Below are positions 50,844 to 59,370 of a DNA stretch of 64,000 nt, piece by piece. Position numbers and translations under genes: made by a program. Numbering within the stretch: position 1 is the stretch's first letter; every line of letters starts with the position of its first letter. Location: the NCBI RefSeq assembly GCF_028368935.1, contig NZ_JAQNDK010000004.1, positions 1,302,001-1,366,000 on the forward strand, in the 5' to 3' direction. Under the pieces are notes generated by a model. It was not told the origin of the DNA. It did not search any database and saw only the letters and a list, made by a program, of their open reading frames with translations. This stretch comes from Sorangium aterium (GTDB taxonomy: Bacteria; Myxococcota_A; Polyangia; Polyangiales; Polyangiaceae).

Positions 50844-50879
50844 GGTCCGCGTGGTCCGCGTGGTCCGCGTGGTTCGAGC
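50844..50879. repeat. 9-bp tandem repeat (three exact units plus one)
   Basis: GGTCCGCGT repeated three times exactly (50844-50870), followed by the degenerate GGTTCGAGC. Non-coding, between the diguanylate cyclase and the metallophosphoesterase. Confidence 0.8.
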
Positions 50880-50942
50880 GTTTCCCACGACTTGCGCGTC
50901 GCTCCCGACGGAGCGCACCCGCGCACCTGCTCACCCGCGCGC

Positions 50943-51698
50943 TCACGCAGCCCTGCCGAGTGGCACCACGACCTGCTCGACCCAGAGCTCGCCCGCCCGG
51001 ATCTCGATGAACGTCGCGTCGGCGTGCATCGCGCCATACGCGGTGACGGAACCGCCGCTCCGCACAAGCTCGCCAAGCTCGCCAGGGGCGCGCGCACCGA
51101 CGCGCACGTGATCAACGGCGCCCCGTACGTCGCTCCGCAGCGAGCACGGCGCTTCACCCACCGAGCCGACGTTGATGATGCGCACGCCGCCCACCATCCG
51201 ATCGAACGGGACGTGGGAGCCACCACAGATCACGACATCCGCCGGATCGTCGCCGAGCAGGGAGAGCACCTCCTCGTCCGTCATGTCGTGAGAGATCGGC
51301 TCGAGCGGATCCGCCGGGGAGCCGTGGACCAGGACGAGCTCGCCGCCGTCCTCGAGCGGCAGGCGGTACGTCGGGGCGAGCCGCGCCAGCCGCGCAAGGA
51401 TCAGCTCGCCGAGCTCGGTGCGCGTCTGGGACAGGCGATCGAGCCGCGCTCGCTCGTGCTCGCTCCGCGCCCTGACCTTGTCGAGGTCCAGCGTCGCCAG
51501 GGCGCGATCCGATACGCCCTGTACGCAAACCGCCTTGGCCTGGGTGAGCCGGCGCCACGTCTCGAGCGGCTTCGGGCCGGGAAAGCAGAGATCTCCGGCG
51601 ACCAGGAGCTGGGTGTACCCTCGGCGCTCGGCCGTGGCCAGGACCGCCGCGAGCGCGTCGGCGTGGCCGTGAATATCCGAGACGCAGAGCAATCGCAC
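50943..51698 (-). CDS. Metallophosphoesterase-fold protein with altered metal site
   Basis: 251 residues in the calcineurin-like family: SDIHGH (D8, H10), AGDL (D36) and VHGSP (H125) match motifs I, II and IV. Motif III, normally GNxD, reads GVSD, and motif V, normally GHxH, reads GGSH, so two ligands of the second metal are missing. Catalysis may be lost or altered. The GTG start is preceded by TTGGCG-17 bp-TATGCT six bases upstream, which predicts a leaderless transcript. Diverges from glnE. Confidence 0.8.
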   Translation of the reverse strand: MRLLCVSDIHGHADALAAVLATAERRGYTQLLVAGDLCFPGPKPLETWRRLTQAKAVCVQGVSDRALATLDLDKVRARSEHERARLDRLSQTRTELGELILARLARLAPTYRLPLEDGGELVLVHGSPADPLEPISHDMTDEEVLSLLGDDPADVVICGGSHVPFDRMVGGVRIINVGSVGEAPCSLRSDVRGAVDHVRVGARAPGELGELVRSGGSVTAYGAMHADATFIEIRAGELWVEQVVVPLGRAA

Positions 51699-51706
51699 CC
51701 GGCGAG

Positions 51707-51735
51707 CATAGGATCTGAGAGCGACGCCGCCAAGG
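51707..51735 (-). promoter_or_regulatory. Candidate metallophosphoesterase promoter
   Basis: On the minus strand TTGGCG, 17-bp spacer, TATGCT, then six bases to the GTG start. One of the best -35/-10 pairs in the window. Confidence 0.6.
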
Positions 51736-51823
51736 CGCGAGGTGGGGCCAGGTCGCGATAAACCGGCGGTCGGGCCCTGCGGAACCGCCGTTCACGCCCC
51801 CACGGTCTTGCTAGCCTCCCGCC

Positions 51824-54800
51824 ATGCAACAGGTCTCGAGGCTCCTGGAGATCGCCAGCGCGATCGATGAGCAACGCGTGAAGGACCGCGCGGAGCGGCT
51901 GTCGTCTCGGCTTCGTCCCGGGACGATGCCGTTCGCCATCGCGGCGCTCCTGACGGCCGCCTACCCCGCGATCGGCGCGATCATCGAGGCAAATCCGGAC
52001 ATCGTGGAGCGGCTCGCGGCGGAGGGCCACCAGACGGCGCGCGATCGCGCCACGTACCTGGCGCGGATCCGGAGCCGCGTCGGCGACGTCTCGGACACGG
52101 ACCGCGTCCGGCGGGAGCTCCGGCGCGTGGCGCGCGAGGAGCGGATCCGCGTCGCGCTGCGCGAGCTGCTCCCGCCGTCGGCGGGCGGCGCGGACATCGA
52201 CGTCACCGCGCGCGAGCTCACCGCCCTCGCCGAGGCCACGATCGAGGTCGCGCTCGCCGAGGCCGTCTCCGCCGTGACCGCGCGGTTCGGAGAGCCGCGC
52301 ACCGCGACGGGCGCGCGCTCGAAGTTCGTCGTGCTCGGGATGGGGAAGCTCGGCGGCGACGAGCTCAACGCGGGCTCCGACGTGGATCTGATCTACCTCT
52401 ATGACACGGACGACGGGCACGTGGGCCCGCCCGGCGACCGCGCCGTCTCGGTCACCCTGCACGACTTCTGGGCCCGCGTCGCGCGCCGCCTCACGTCGAC
52501 GCTCGAGGAGGTCACGGAGGACGGCTTCGTCTGGCGCGTGGATCTCCGGCTCCGCCCCGAGGGCCGCAGCGGTCCGCTCGTCAACTCGCTGGCCGCCGCC
52601 GAGCGCTACTACGAGTCGTTCGGCCGCCTTTGGGAGCGCGCCGCGCTGCTCCGCGCCCGCGAGATCGCCGGCGATCTCGATTTCGGCGCCGAGGCGCTCG
52701 GGGTGCTCGGCCCGTTCGTGTGGCGGCGCCAGGTCGATCCGCAGCTCGCCGTCGACATGATCGAGCTCGTCGAGCGCGCTCGCGCGGAGCTCCCGCACGA
52801 CGCGTCGCGCGACCTGAAGCTCGGCCCGGGCGGGATCCGCGAGGCGGAGTTCTTCGTGCAAGCCCTGCAGCTCATCTGGGGCGGGCGCGAGCCCCGCGCG
52901 CGCGCGCAGGGCATGCTCGACGGCCTGCGGCGCCTGCGCGCCCTCGGGTACGTGACCGACCGGGAGGGGCGGGAGCTCGTGGAGGGCTACCTCGCGCTCC
53001 GGCGCGCGGAGCACGCCGTGCAGTCCGCGACCGGCGTGCAGACGCACCTCCTCCCCGACAGCGAGGCGGAGATCGCGCGCCTCGCGCGGACGCTGCGCTT
53101 CGAGGACGCCGCGGCGTTCCTGGCCGACACCGCGCAGCGCCGGGGGCGCATCAAGGCCCGGCTCCTGTCGCTCCTGCCGAAGGGGAGCTCCCGGCCGTCG
53201 CGGTGGATCGACGCGATGGCCGCGCTCGACCACGGCGATCGCGACGCGTTCGCCGAGGCGCTGGCGAAGCACGCCGTGCTCGTCCTCGGCGGCGAGCCGG
53301 CGGCCGGCGCCGCGCCCGAGCCCGCCGCGCCGCCGGAGCCGCACGCGTCCCTGACGGCGCGCTTCCGCGACGTCGCCGACGATCTCTTCGAGCTCTCGCG
53401 TCACCCGGACGGCCTGCTCGGCGCGCGCAGCCGCGAGGCGTCCTCGTCCCTCGCGGAGACGCTGCTCGCCGCGGTCGTCGACGCCGCCGATCCGGAGCAG
53501 GCCGCGCGCTTCCTCCGGCTGTGCTTCTCCCGCATCAGGCACTCCTCCGTCTACGCGCGCATGCTCGGCGACGATCCTCGCGCGCTCCGCAGGCTCGTCG
53601 AGGCGCTCGGGTCGAGCGCGTTCATCGGCGACGCCATGGTGAGGTACCCCGAGCTCGTCGACGCCGTCCTGTTCGCGCGCGGCGCGCCGAGCGCCGAGCT
53701 GATCCGACACACGATCGAGGCCAGCCTCAGCGAGGCGTCGCCGGACGAGGATCCGGAGGAGGCGCTCATCGGGGCGCTCCGGCGCGCCAAGGCGCGCGTC
53801 ACCATCGAGGTCGGCCTCGCCGACCTGAGCGGCGAGGTCGGCACGCGCGAGGCGACGCTGGCGCTCTCGGATCTGGCCGACGCGTCGCTCGAGGCCGCGA
53901 CGCGCTTCGCGCTGGGGACGCCGGCGGGCGAGCCCGTGAGGGGGCTCGCCGTGATCGCGATGGGCAAGCTCGGCGGCCGCGAGATCGGCTACGGCTCGGA
54001 TCTGGACGTCTTCTTCCTGTTCGACCCGGCGTGCGCGCCGCCCGGCGAGCACGGGGCCGCGTCGGACCCCGGCACGTACTACGCGCGGCGCGCGCGGCAG
54101 ATCATCCGGCTCATCTCCATGTCGCACGCGGCGGGCCCCGGCTACGAGCTCGACACGCGCCTGCGCCCGTCCGGCAGCCAGGGGCTGCTCGTCACGTCCG
54201 TCGACTCGTTCGCTCGCTACCACGGCATCCGCCGCGCCGACGCGGCTTCCCCGGCGCCCGCGGAGCCGGAGTCGTCGCCCGGCGCGCGGCACATGCGCGC
54301 GGCGATCTGGGAGCGGCTCGCGCTGATCCGGGCGCGCGCGTCGGCCGGCGATCCCGAGCTCGGGGCGGAGGCGATCGCCATCGCGCACGAGGCCGCGTAC
54401 CTCCAGGCGGACGACTTCGATCGGATCGCCGAGGAGATCCACAGGCTCCGGCTGCGCATGGAGCTCGAGCTCTCGCACGAGCGCCGCGGCCGCCGCGACT
54501 TCAAGCTCGGGCGGGGCGGCCTCGCGGACATCGAGTTCGCGGTGCAGCTCCTTCAGATCCGGCACGGCGCCGATCCGCGCGTCAGGTCCACCGAGACGCT
54601 CGCGGCGATCGAAGCGCTCGCCGCGGCCGGACACCTCTCGGCCCAGCACGCCGAGACGTTCCGGGACGGCCACGCGTTCCTGCGCAAGCTGGAGCAGCGG
54701 ATCCGCATCGTGCACGCCGACGCCTCGCAGCTCCTCGAGGAGGACGCGCCCGGGGTCCCGACCCTCGCGCGTCGGACGGGCATCCGGGGCCGCACCGCGG

Positions 54801-54985
54801 CCGAGGCCGCGCGCGAGCTGCTCGCGCGCTACGGCGCGATCACCGAGCGCGTACGCCGGGCGTACGAGGCGATCGTCGCGGGCGGCGCGGCGTCTCTCGG
54901 CGAGGCGCGAGAGGCGAACACGGCGAGCGCGGGGGGACCGGGGGAACCGAAGGAACCGGGGGAACCGGGCGAAGACGAGCGCTGA
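51824..54985 (+). CDS. glnE: Bifunctional glutamine synthetase adenylyltransferase/deadenylase
   Basis: A 1053-residue GlnE. Two nucleotidyltransferase domains carry GMGKLGGDELNAGSDVDLI (near residue 170) and AMGKLGGREIGYGSDLDVF (near 710), the deadenylase and adenylylase halves, joined by a helical regulatory region. It adjusts glutamine synthetase activity in response to PII and glutamine. Length is slightly above the usual 950 because of Ala-rich inserts and a C-terminal GEPKEPGEPGE tail encoded by a 9-bp repeat. TAGCCT lies six bases before the ATG with no Shine-Dalgarno. Confidence 0.95.
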   Translation: MQQVSRLLEIASAIDEQRVKDRAERLSSRLRPGTMPFAIAALLTAAYPAIGAIIEANPDIVERLAAEGHQTARDRATYLARIRSRVGDVSDTDRVRRELRRVAREERIRVALRELLPPSAGGADIDVTARELTALAEATIEVALAEAVSAVTARFGEPRTATGARSKFVVLGMGKLGGDELNAGSDVDLIYLYDTDDGHVGPPGDRAVSVTLHDFWARVARRLTSTLEEVTEDGFVWRVDLRLRPEGRSGPLVNSLAAAERYYESFGRLWERAALLRAREIAGDLDFGAEALGVLGPFVWRRQVDPQLAVDMIELVERARAELPHDASRDLKLGPGGIREAEFFVQALQLIWGGREPRARAQGMLDGLRRLRALGYVTDREGRELVEGYLALRRAEHAVQSATGVQTHLLPDSEAEIARLARTLRFEDAAAFLADTAQRRGRIKARLLSLLPKGSSRPSRWIDAMAALDHGDRDAFAEALAKHAVLVLGGEPAAGAAPEPAAPPEPHASLTARFRDVADDLFELSRHPDGLLGARSREASSSLAETLLAAVVDAADPEQAARFLRLCFSRIRHSSVYARMLGDDPRALRRLVEALGSSAFIGDAMVRYPELVDAVLFARGAPSAELIRHTIEASLSEASPDEDPEEALIGALRRAKARVTIEVGLADLSGEVGTREATLALSDLADASLEAATRFALGTPAGEPVRGLAVIAMGKLGGREIGYGSDLDVFFLFDPACAPPGEHGAASDPGTYYARRARQIIRLISMSHAAGPGYELDTRLRPSGSQGLLVTSVDSFARYHGIRRADAASPAPAEPESSPGARHMRAAIWERLALIRARASAGDPELGAEAIAIAHEAAYLQADDFDRIAEEIHRLRLRMELELSHERRGRRDFKLGRGGLADIEFAVQLLQIRHGADPRVRSTETLAAIEALAAAGHLSAQHAETFRDGHAFLRKLEQRIRIVHADASQLLEEDAPGVPTLARRTGIRGRTAAEAARELLARYGAITERVRRAYEAIVAGGAASLGEAREANTASAGGPGEPKEPGEPGEDER
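54937..54972. repeat. 9-bp tandem repeat at the glnE 3' end
   Basis: Four units ACCGGGGGA, ACCGAAGGA, ACCGGGGGA, ACCGGGCGA in frame, encoding repeated Glu-Pro-Gly/Lys triplets at the very end of GlnE. Confidence 0.75.
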
Positions 54986-55033
54986 CGGTTGCCGTTGACC
55001 CTTGTCGGACGCGGTGGAATGCCAGGCGCTCCG

Positions 55034-55576
55034 ATGACCACCCAGAGCGAGCAGAGCGCACGCCCGTCCGTCGGGCACCGTCATGGCACCAGGACGACCT
55101 CCCTCGATAGCCTCGTCGGCGCGCACCCGGGCACGCTGAGGCAGTTCTACGAGGCAGGGAAGCCGGCGGATCCGGCGGAGCTCGGCGATCTACCGCGAGG
55201 GCGCCTGCTCGCCCTGCAGCCGACGGCCGGGATCCACCTGGCGACGCGCCCGCTGATCACGGCGCTCGCGTCGCGCTGGATGCCCTGGAAAGGGAACGAG
55301 TTCGACCATGGCGGCAACTCCGGCACCAACGTGGTCTTCGGGAGCCGGGTGTGCCGCTTCAAGGCGCAGCTGCTCCCTTCGGAGCTCGACGGCGAGCCGA
55401 CGCTCGCGCTGACGTATGGCGAGAAGGCGTTCGGCAATCCCTGGCCCGTGAGCGCGCTCAAGGACGAGCTGCGGACCGTGGAGGCCGGGCTCGCGATCGG
55501 GCCGATGCTGCTGAAGTGGCACGAGCGGTGGCACGCCGTGCTCTGGTTCGGGCTGACCCGCGTCGATCCGCAGTAA
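55034..55576 (+). CDS. Hypothetical protein
   Basis: 180 residues from ATG 55034 (an ATG at 55019 is also possible). A compact beta-rich protein with PWKGNEFDHGGNSGTNVV, FGNPWPVSALKDELRTVE and a closing AVLWFGL, which looks like a conserved single-domain family. I cannot name it. No signal peptide. It follows glnE by about 50 bp on the same strand and may share its transcript. Confidence 0.65.
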   Translation: MTTQSEQSARPSVGHRHGTRTTSLDSLVGAHPGTLRQFYEAGKPADPAELGDLPRGRLLALQPTAGIHLATRPLITALASRWMPWKGNEFDHGGNSGTNVVFGSRVCRFKAQLLPSELDGEPTLALTYGEKAFGNPWPVSALKDELRTVEAGLAIGPMLLKWHERWHAVLWFGLTRVDPQ

Positions 55577-55951
55577 TCCGCCGGCCCGGCCCGAAGCGGG
55601 CTGAGGCGAGCCGGAGGCGCGAGAGGCGCTCGTCGCGGGGCCTCGCTCGCGGCGCGATTGCGCGGAGCGCCAGGGCAACGCGCTCGTCACGAATCATCTA
55701 TCCGTCAATCCCTCTGTCATTGCGTCACGCACCATGTCGGACGCACGGAGATCCGCTGTCCAGGCCGTCCGACCGCGCGACACGCGTGTCCTCCGCGGAC
55801 GCGGTAGTCAGAGGTATCAGGACTCGCCCTAATAACCCATCGCTCCATTCCTGCTCTTTGCTGGACATACTTCCCGATTTCTACAGTCTGGCATACGCTA
55901 GAGACTGGGCGGCAGCAGAGCACCTTTGCTCGCGTCGCCGGGAGGCTCGAA
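55577..55951. other. Intergenic region, partly AT-rich
   Basis: No gene seen. The second half is noticeably AT-richer than its surroundings (around 55685-55900), consistent with a promoter for the following lipoprotein gene, but no clear -35/-10 pair stands out. A GGGAGG Shine-Dalgarno lies just before 55952. Confidence 0.4.
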
Positions 55952-57421
55952 ATGGTGACTTGGTCGGGCAAGGCGGGAGTCTTGATGGCTGCGATCGCTG
56001 TAGCACCGGGCGTCATGGCTGGATGCTCCTGCGGAGATACCGGGGGCACGGCGCCCATAGCATCCGGCGGCGCGGGGCCTGGCGGCTTCGGGCCTGGCGG
56101 CGGGAGTGGAAGCGGCGGTGGCTTCGGCGGCTTCCCGGCGATCGCCAGCGGGAGCGGCGTCGGAGGCGCAGGGGACTGCGAGGGCCTCGAGTGCCAGCAG
56201 GTCGAATGCGAGAACGGGGCGAAGACCACGGTGAGCGGCACCGTATACGACCCCTCGGGCAAACTGCCGCTCTACAACGTGATCGTCTACGTCCCGAATG
56301 CGCCGCTCGATCCCATCCCCGACGGCGCGACCTGTGATCAGTGCAGCGCGACGCTCTCCGGCTCACCCCTCGTGACGGCGCTGACCGATACGGAAGGAAA
56401 GTTCGTCCTGGAGGACGTGCCGGTCGGCGAGAACATCCCGCTGGTGGTCCAGGTGGGCAAATGGCGCCGCGAGATGACGCTCCCCGTGGTCAAGCGATGC
56501 GAGGACACCGCGACGGACGCCGGGATTATCCGGTTGCCGCGCAACCAATCGGAGGGGCACATCCCGAAGATCGCGCTCACGACGGGCGGCGCCGATCCGC
56601 TCGAGTGCTTGCTGCACAAGCTCGGGATCGATGAGAGCGAGTTCACGCCGGAGACCGGGACCGGACGGATCAACCTGTTCGCCGGCCGCGGGGACGTCGA
56701 TCACGTGGTGACGACGCGCTATGCGGATGGCCTGAATGAAGGCGTGGAGTTCACCCCGGCCACGAGCCTCTGGGGGACCGTCGAGGCCCTGCGCCAGTAC
56801 GACATGGTGATCCTCGCCTGCGAGGGCGATCCGCACCAGGAAGACAAGCCCGGCCCCGCGCGCCAGGCCATGTTGGACTATACCTCGCTCGGCGGGCGCG
56901 TGTTCGCGTCCCACTGGCACAACGTCTGGCTGAAGAAGGGGCCGGCGCCGTTCCCGGACACGGCGGTCTGGGACAACAACATCGAGGACCCGGAGAGCCC
57001 CCTCACGGCGCGCGTGGACACCACGCTCCCGAAGGGGCAAGCCCTCGCGGAGTGGCTCGTCAACGTCGGCGCGTCGGACGTCCCCGGCGAGATCGTGATC
57101 AACGGCGCGCAGCACACGGTGAGCGACGTGACCGAAGGCATCTCGACCCGGTGGATCTATTACGATGAACCCGAGCCGCCCGGGGTCCAGTACTTCACCT
57201 TCAACACGCCCGTCGACGCCGCAGAAGATCAGCAGTGCGGGCGCCTCGTGTTCACGGACATCCATGTCTCTGCGGCGGACCTCACGGGCCCGCCCTTCCC
57301 GGGGGGGTGCTCCACGGAGGAGCTGAGCGCTCAGGAGAAGGCGCTGCTCTTCATGCTGTTCGACCTGTCGTCCTGCATCGTGCCCGACGACGAGCCGCCG
57401 CCGATCCCCATCCCCCAGTGA
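55952..57421 (+). CDS. Predicted lipoprotein with carboxypeptidase-regulatory-like domain
   Basis: 489 residues. Signal peptide ending in GVMAGC gives an acylated C25. A Gly/Ser-rich linker (about 30-75) leads to a beta-sandwich like carboxypeptidase regulatory domains (VSGTVYDPSGKLPLYNVIVY, TDTEGKFVLEDVPVG). The C-terminal half contains TSLGGRVFASHWHNVW, resembling ThuA/glutamine-amidotransferase-like strands. Probably an outer-membrane surface protein of a type expanded in Polyangiales. No enzymatic site is evident. Monocistronic. Confidence 0.8.
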   Translation: MVTWSGKAGVLMAAIAVAPGVMAGCSCGDTGGTAPIASGGAGPGGFGPGGGSGSGGGFGGFPAIASGSGVGGAGDCEGLECQQVECENGAKTTVSGTVYDPSGKLPLYNVIVYVPNAPLDPIPDGATCDQCSATLSGSPLVTALTDTEGKFVLEDVPVGENIPLVVQVGKWRREMTLPVVKRCEDTATDAGIIRLPRNQSEGHIPKIALTTGGADPLECLLHKLGIDESEFTPETGTGRINLFAGRGDVDHVVTTRYADGLNEGVEFTPATSLWGTVEALRQYDMVILACEGDPHQEDKPGPARQAMLDYTSLGGRVFASHWHNVWLKKGPAPFPDTAVWDNNIEDPESPLTARVDTTLPKGQALAEWLVNVGASDVPGEIVINGAQHTVSDVTEGISTRWIYYDEPEPPGVQYFTFNTPVDAAEDQQCGRLVFTDIHVSAADLTGPPFPGGCSTEELSAQEKALLFMLFDLSSCIVPDDEPPPIPIPQ

Positions 57422-58497
57422 CCTGCCTCGCTCTCGTCCGCCGCGCCGCCGGCGCCCGTGCGCCGGCCCCGGAGCCTCCCGCCAGGGCTGAAGGGCGCAT
57501 GTCGGTATTCTCCTGAACCACGTCGTCTCCATCCCGAGCTGCCCCGCAAACGATCCTTGACGATGGGTGGAGAGCGTCCTCTCCGCTCGACCCGGCGAGC
57601 GCCGCGCGCCATCGGGGCTCGCCTTCGCGCCTCTCCGGGATGTCCTGTCGCTCTCCGCCTCGCCTGATCGCAGGAGCGCGCGAGCCGGGGAGCGTCTGTG
57701 CTCCATTGCGCGCGAGCCGGCGGCGGGACACGCTGCCGCGCTGCGCAGCCATTTCGCCGCCCCGCCCTCCGCGCGCGCCTCGGAGATATCGATTGAGCAG
57801 GGGGAGCAGACGGAAGCGTACGAGACGACAATCATGACGACAGCCGAGACAACAGGCTGTCGCGGTGGGAAGCACCACGCAGATACGGAATGTCATCCAT
57901 GCATGGTCCGGGGATCCTGCTAGGATGAACCTCGCCCGCAGTGCGGGTTACATCCGGAGCCTGGGCCGCTTGTGTTCGGCTCGGCAGAAGGAACATTCCT
58001 ACGATGGTCCAGCATCGCCCTACGCCAGCGGCTGCTTGTCGGGCCATCGAGCGCTGGCTTCGCGAGGGCGGTCGCGCTCCGCTGTCGCGCGGGGCGTCGC
58101 AGGAGACCGGGCGCACGGAGGCGCTTCCGCTGCAGGGCGAGATGGGGGGGGTGCGCGGAGTGATGGAGGGCGATGAAGTTCGGGTCTGTCCTGCGTCGCC
58201 GCCGTCCTCGCGCCGGTACCTGTTCGGCCGGCGCGGCGACGCGGGCTGCCCCCTCTGCGCGCGGCGCGGGCGGTCGGCGATGCCAGGCCTCGGCGGGGCG
58301 CCGTATCCCTTCCTGGCCGCCACCTGGGTGGTCCTCATGGTCGGCGAGCCGCTGCCGTCACCGCCCTGATCGCGGCCGGGCGCGGAGGCTCGACAGCCGA
58401 GCCTCTACCGGCGCCTTCTTGGGATGTCTGGGATGGGATGCGACGGGAAAGGTGCGGTTGGGCGCTCCGCGGCGAGCGGCGCGCCCGACGCTGCAGC
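57422..58497. other. 1.1-kb stretch with no confident gene
   Basis: Many short open frames on both strands, none with convincing conservation. The best candidate is the weak ORF at 58004-58369. Around 58135 a run of seven G (GGGGGGG) and GC-rich inverted segments suggest structured non-coding sequence. I see no tRNA or transposon ends. Confidence 0.4.
58004..58369 (+). CDS. Doubtful small ORF
   Basis: 121 residues from ATG 58004, with AAGGAA upstream. Arg/Pro/Gly-rich, with one CPLC pair, no recognised domain. Third-position GC is somewhat lower than in confident genes here. Included only because the surrounding kilobase is otherwise empty. Confidence 0.2.
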   Translation: MVQHRPTPAAACRAIERWLREGGRAPLSRGASQETGRTEALPLQGEMGGVRGVMEGDEVRVCPASPPSSRRYLFGRRGDAGCPLCARRGRSAMPGLGGAPYPFLAATWVVLMVGEPLPSPP

Positions 58498-59106
58498 TCA
58501 GCTGGCCGCCGACCGCTTGCCGGCGGTCGCGCGCTTCTGCCCCGCCCTCTGCGTGCCCGGCTGCGCCGCCTTCGTTCGCCGTGCTGCTCCGCGCCCGACA
58601 CGGGCGCTGGCGGACGGCTTCCTCATCGCTGCTGCGCGCTGCGGCGTTGCGCGCTTCGCGCCCGCCGCGCGCGTCGTCTTGCGCCCGCCGGCAGGCGTCG
58701 CGCCGGCCGAGCTCCGGGCGCGCCCCGCCGCGCCACCGGTGGCAGTCCGCTTCCTCGTCGTGGCCGCCCTCTTGGCCGCGCCGCTCTGCTGCCGGCTCGT
58801 CTGTCCGGCGGTCGTCTTCCTCGGCGCGCCGCCGGTCTTCTTCTTCTGTGCCGCCGCGGTGCTCCGCGGCGCGCTCGGCCGCGCCGAGGCGCTCGCTCCT
58901 GCCTTGCTCGCTCCCTTCTTCGCCCGGGTCACCCGCCGGGTCGACCCAGCGGCCATCCGTGCGCCGGCAGCGGCCTTCGTCCGCCTGCGCGGCGCCTTCC
59001 GACCGGCCTCACCCTGGGAGTCCGCAGGCGCAGCTGGCTCGCGCTCGCTGCTCTGAACCCGCTTCCTCTGCTTGGACGTATCCTTCGATGTCTCGCCTCT
59101 CGGCAT
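58498..59106 (-). CDS. Histone H1-like Lys/Arg/Ala-rich protein
   Basis: A 202-residue, almost entirely basic low-complexity protein: Arg, Lys, Ala, Thr, Gly and Ser dominate, with repeated KRATxxR and RKTT-type patterns and no hydrophobic core. This matches the histone H1-like or AlgP-like C-terminal tails of bacterial nucleoid proteins. It probably binds DNA non-specifically. GGGGGGAGGG lies five bases before the ATG, supporting a real gene. Such tails usually vary in length between strains. Confidence 0.7.
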   Translation of the reverse strand: MPRGETSKDTSKQRKRVQSSEREPAAPADSQGEAGRKAPRRRTKAAAGARMAAGSTRRVTRAKKGASKAGASASARPSAPRSTAAAQKKKTGGAPRKTTAGQTSRQQSGAAKRAATTRKRTATGGAAGRARSSAGATPAGGRKTTRAAGAKRATPQRAAAMRKPSASARVGRGAARRTKAAQPGTQRAGQKRATAGKRSAAS

Positions 59107-59370
59107 TGAGCCCTCCCCCCGAGCTCTCTCGACATGAGCTCGCTCGTGGACTCATGGTGCCACAGCCTTCCCTCTTTCCCGGTCGGAAAGTCGGCGGGAA
59201 GCACCGGAATCGAAATCAGGATCCGCTGTAGCCAACCCCGGCGGAAGCGCCTATTGCGCGTCAGGCGCTCGGCAAATCCGCGCTCCAGACCCGCTCGGAG
59301 GAGCCGCAGGCGCGGCGAGCGCGTCGCCCGCGCGAGACCCTCTCCCCTCGCGCCGCCATCGCGCCCCGCG

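Noticed and set aside
50844..50879. CRISPR-like direct repeats
   Set aside because: The units are 9 bp and contiguous without spacers, so this is a microsatellite-like tract; no cas genes are present.
57865..58176. Short open frames in the 57.4-58.5 kb gap
   Set aside because: Several overlapping frames on both strands compete; none has a recognised motif. Only 58004-58369 was kept, at low confidence.
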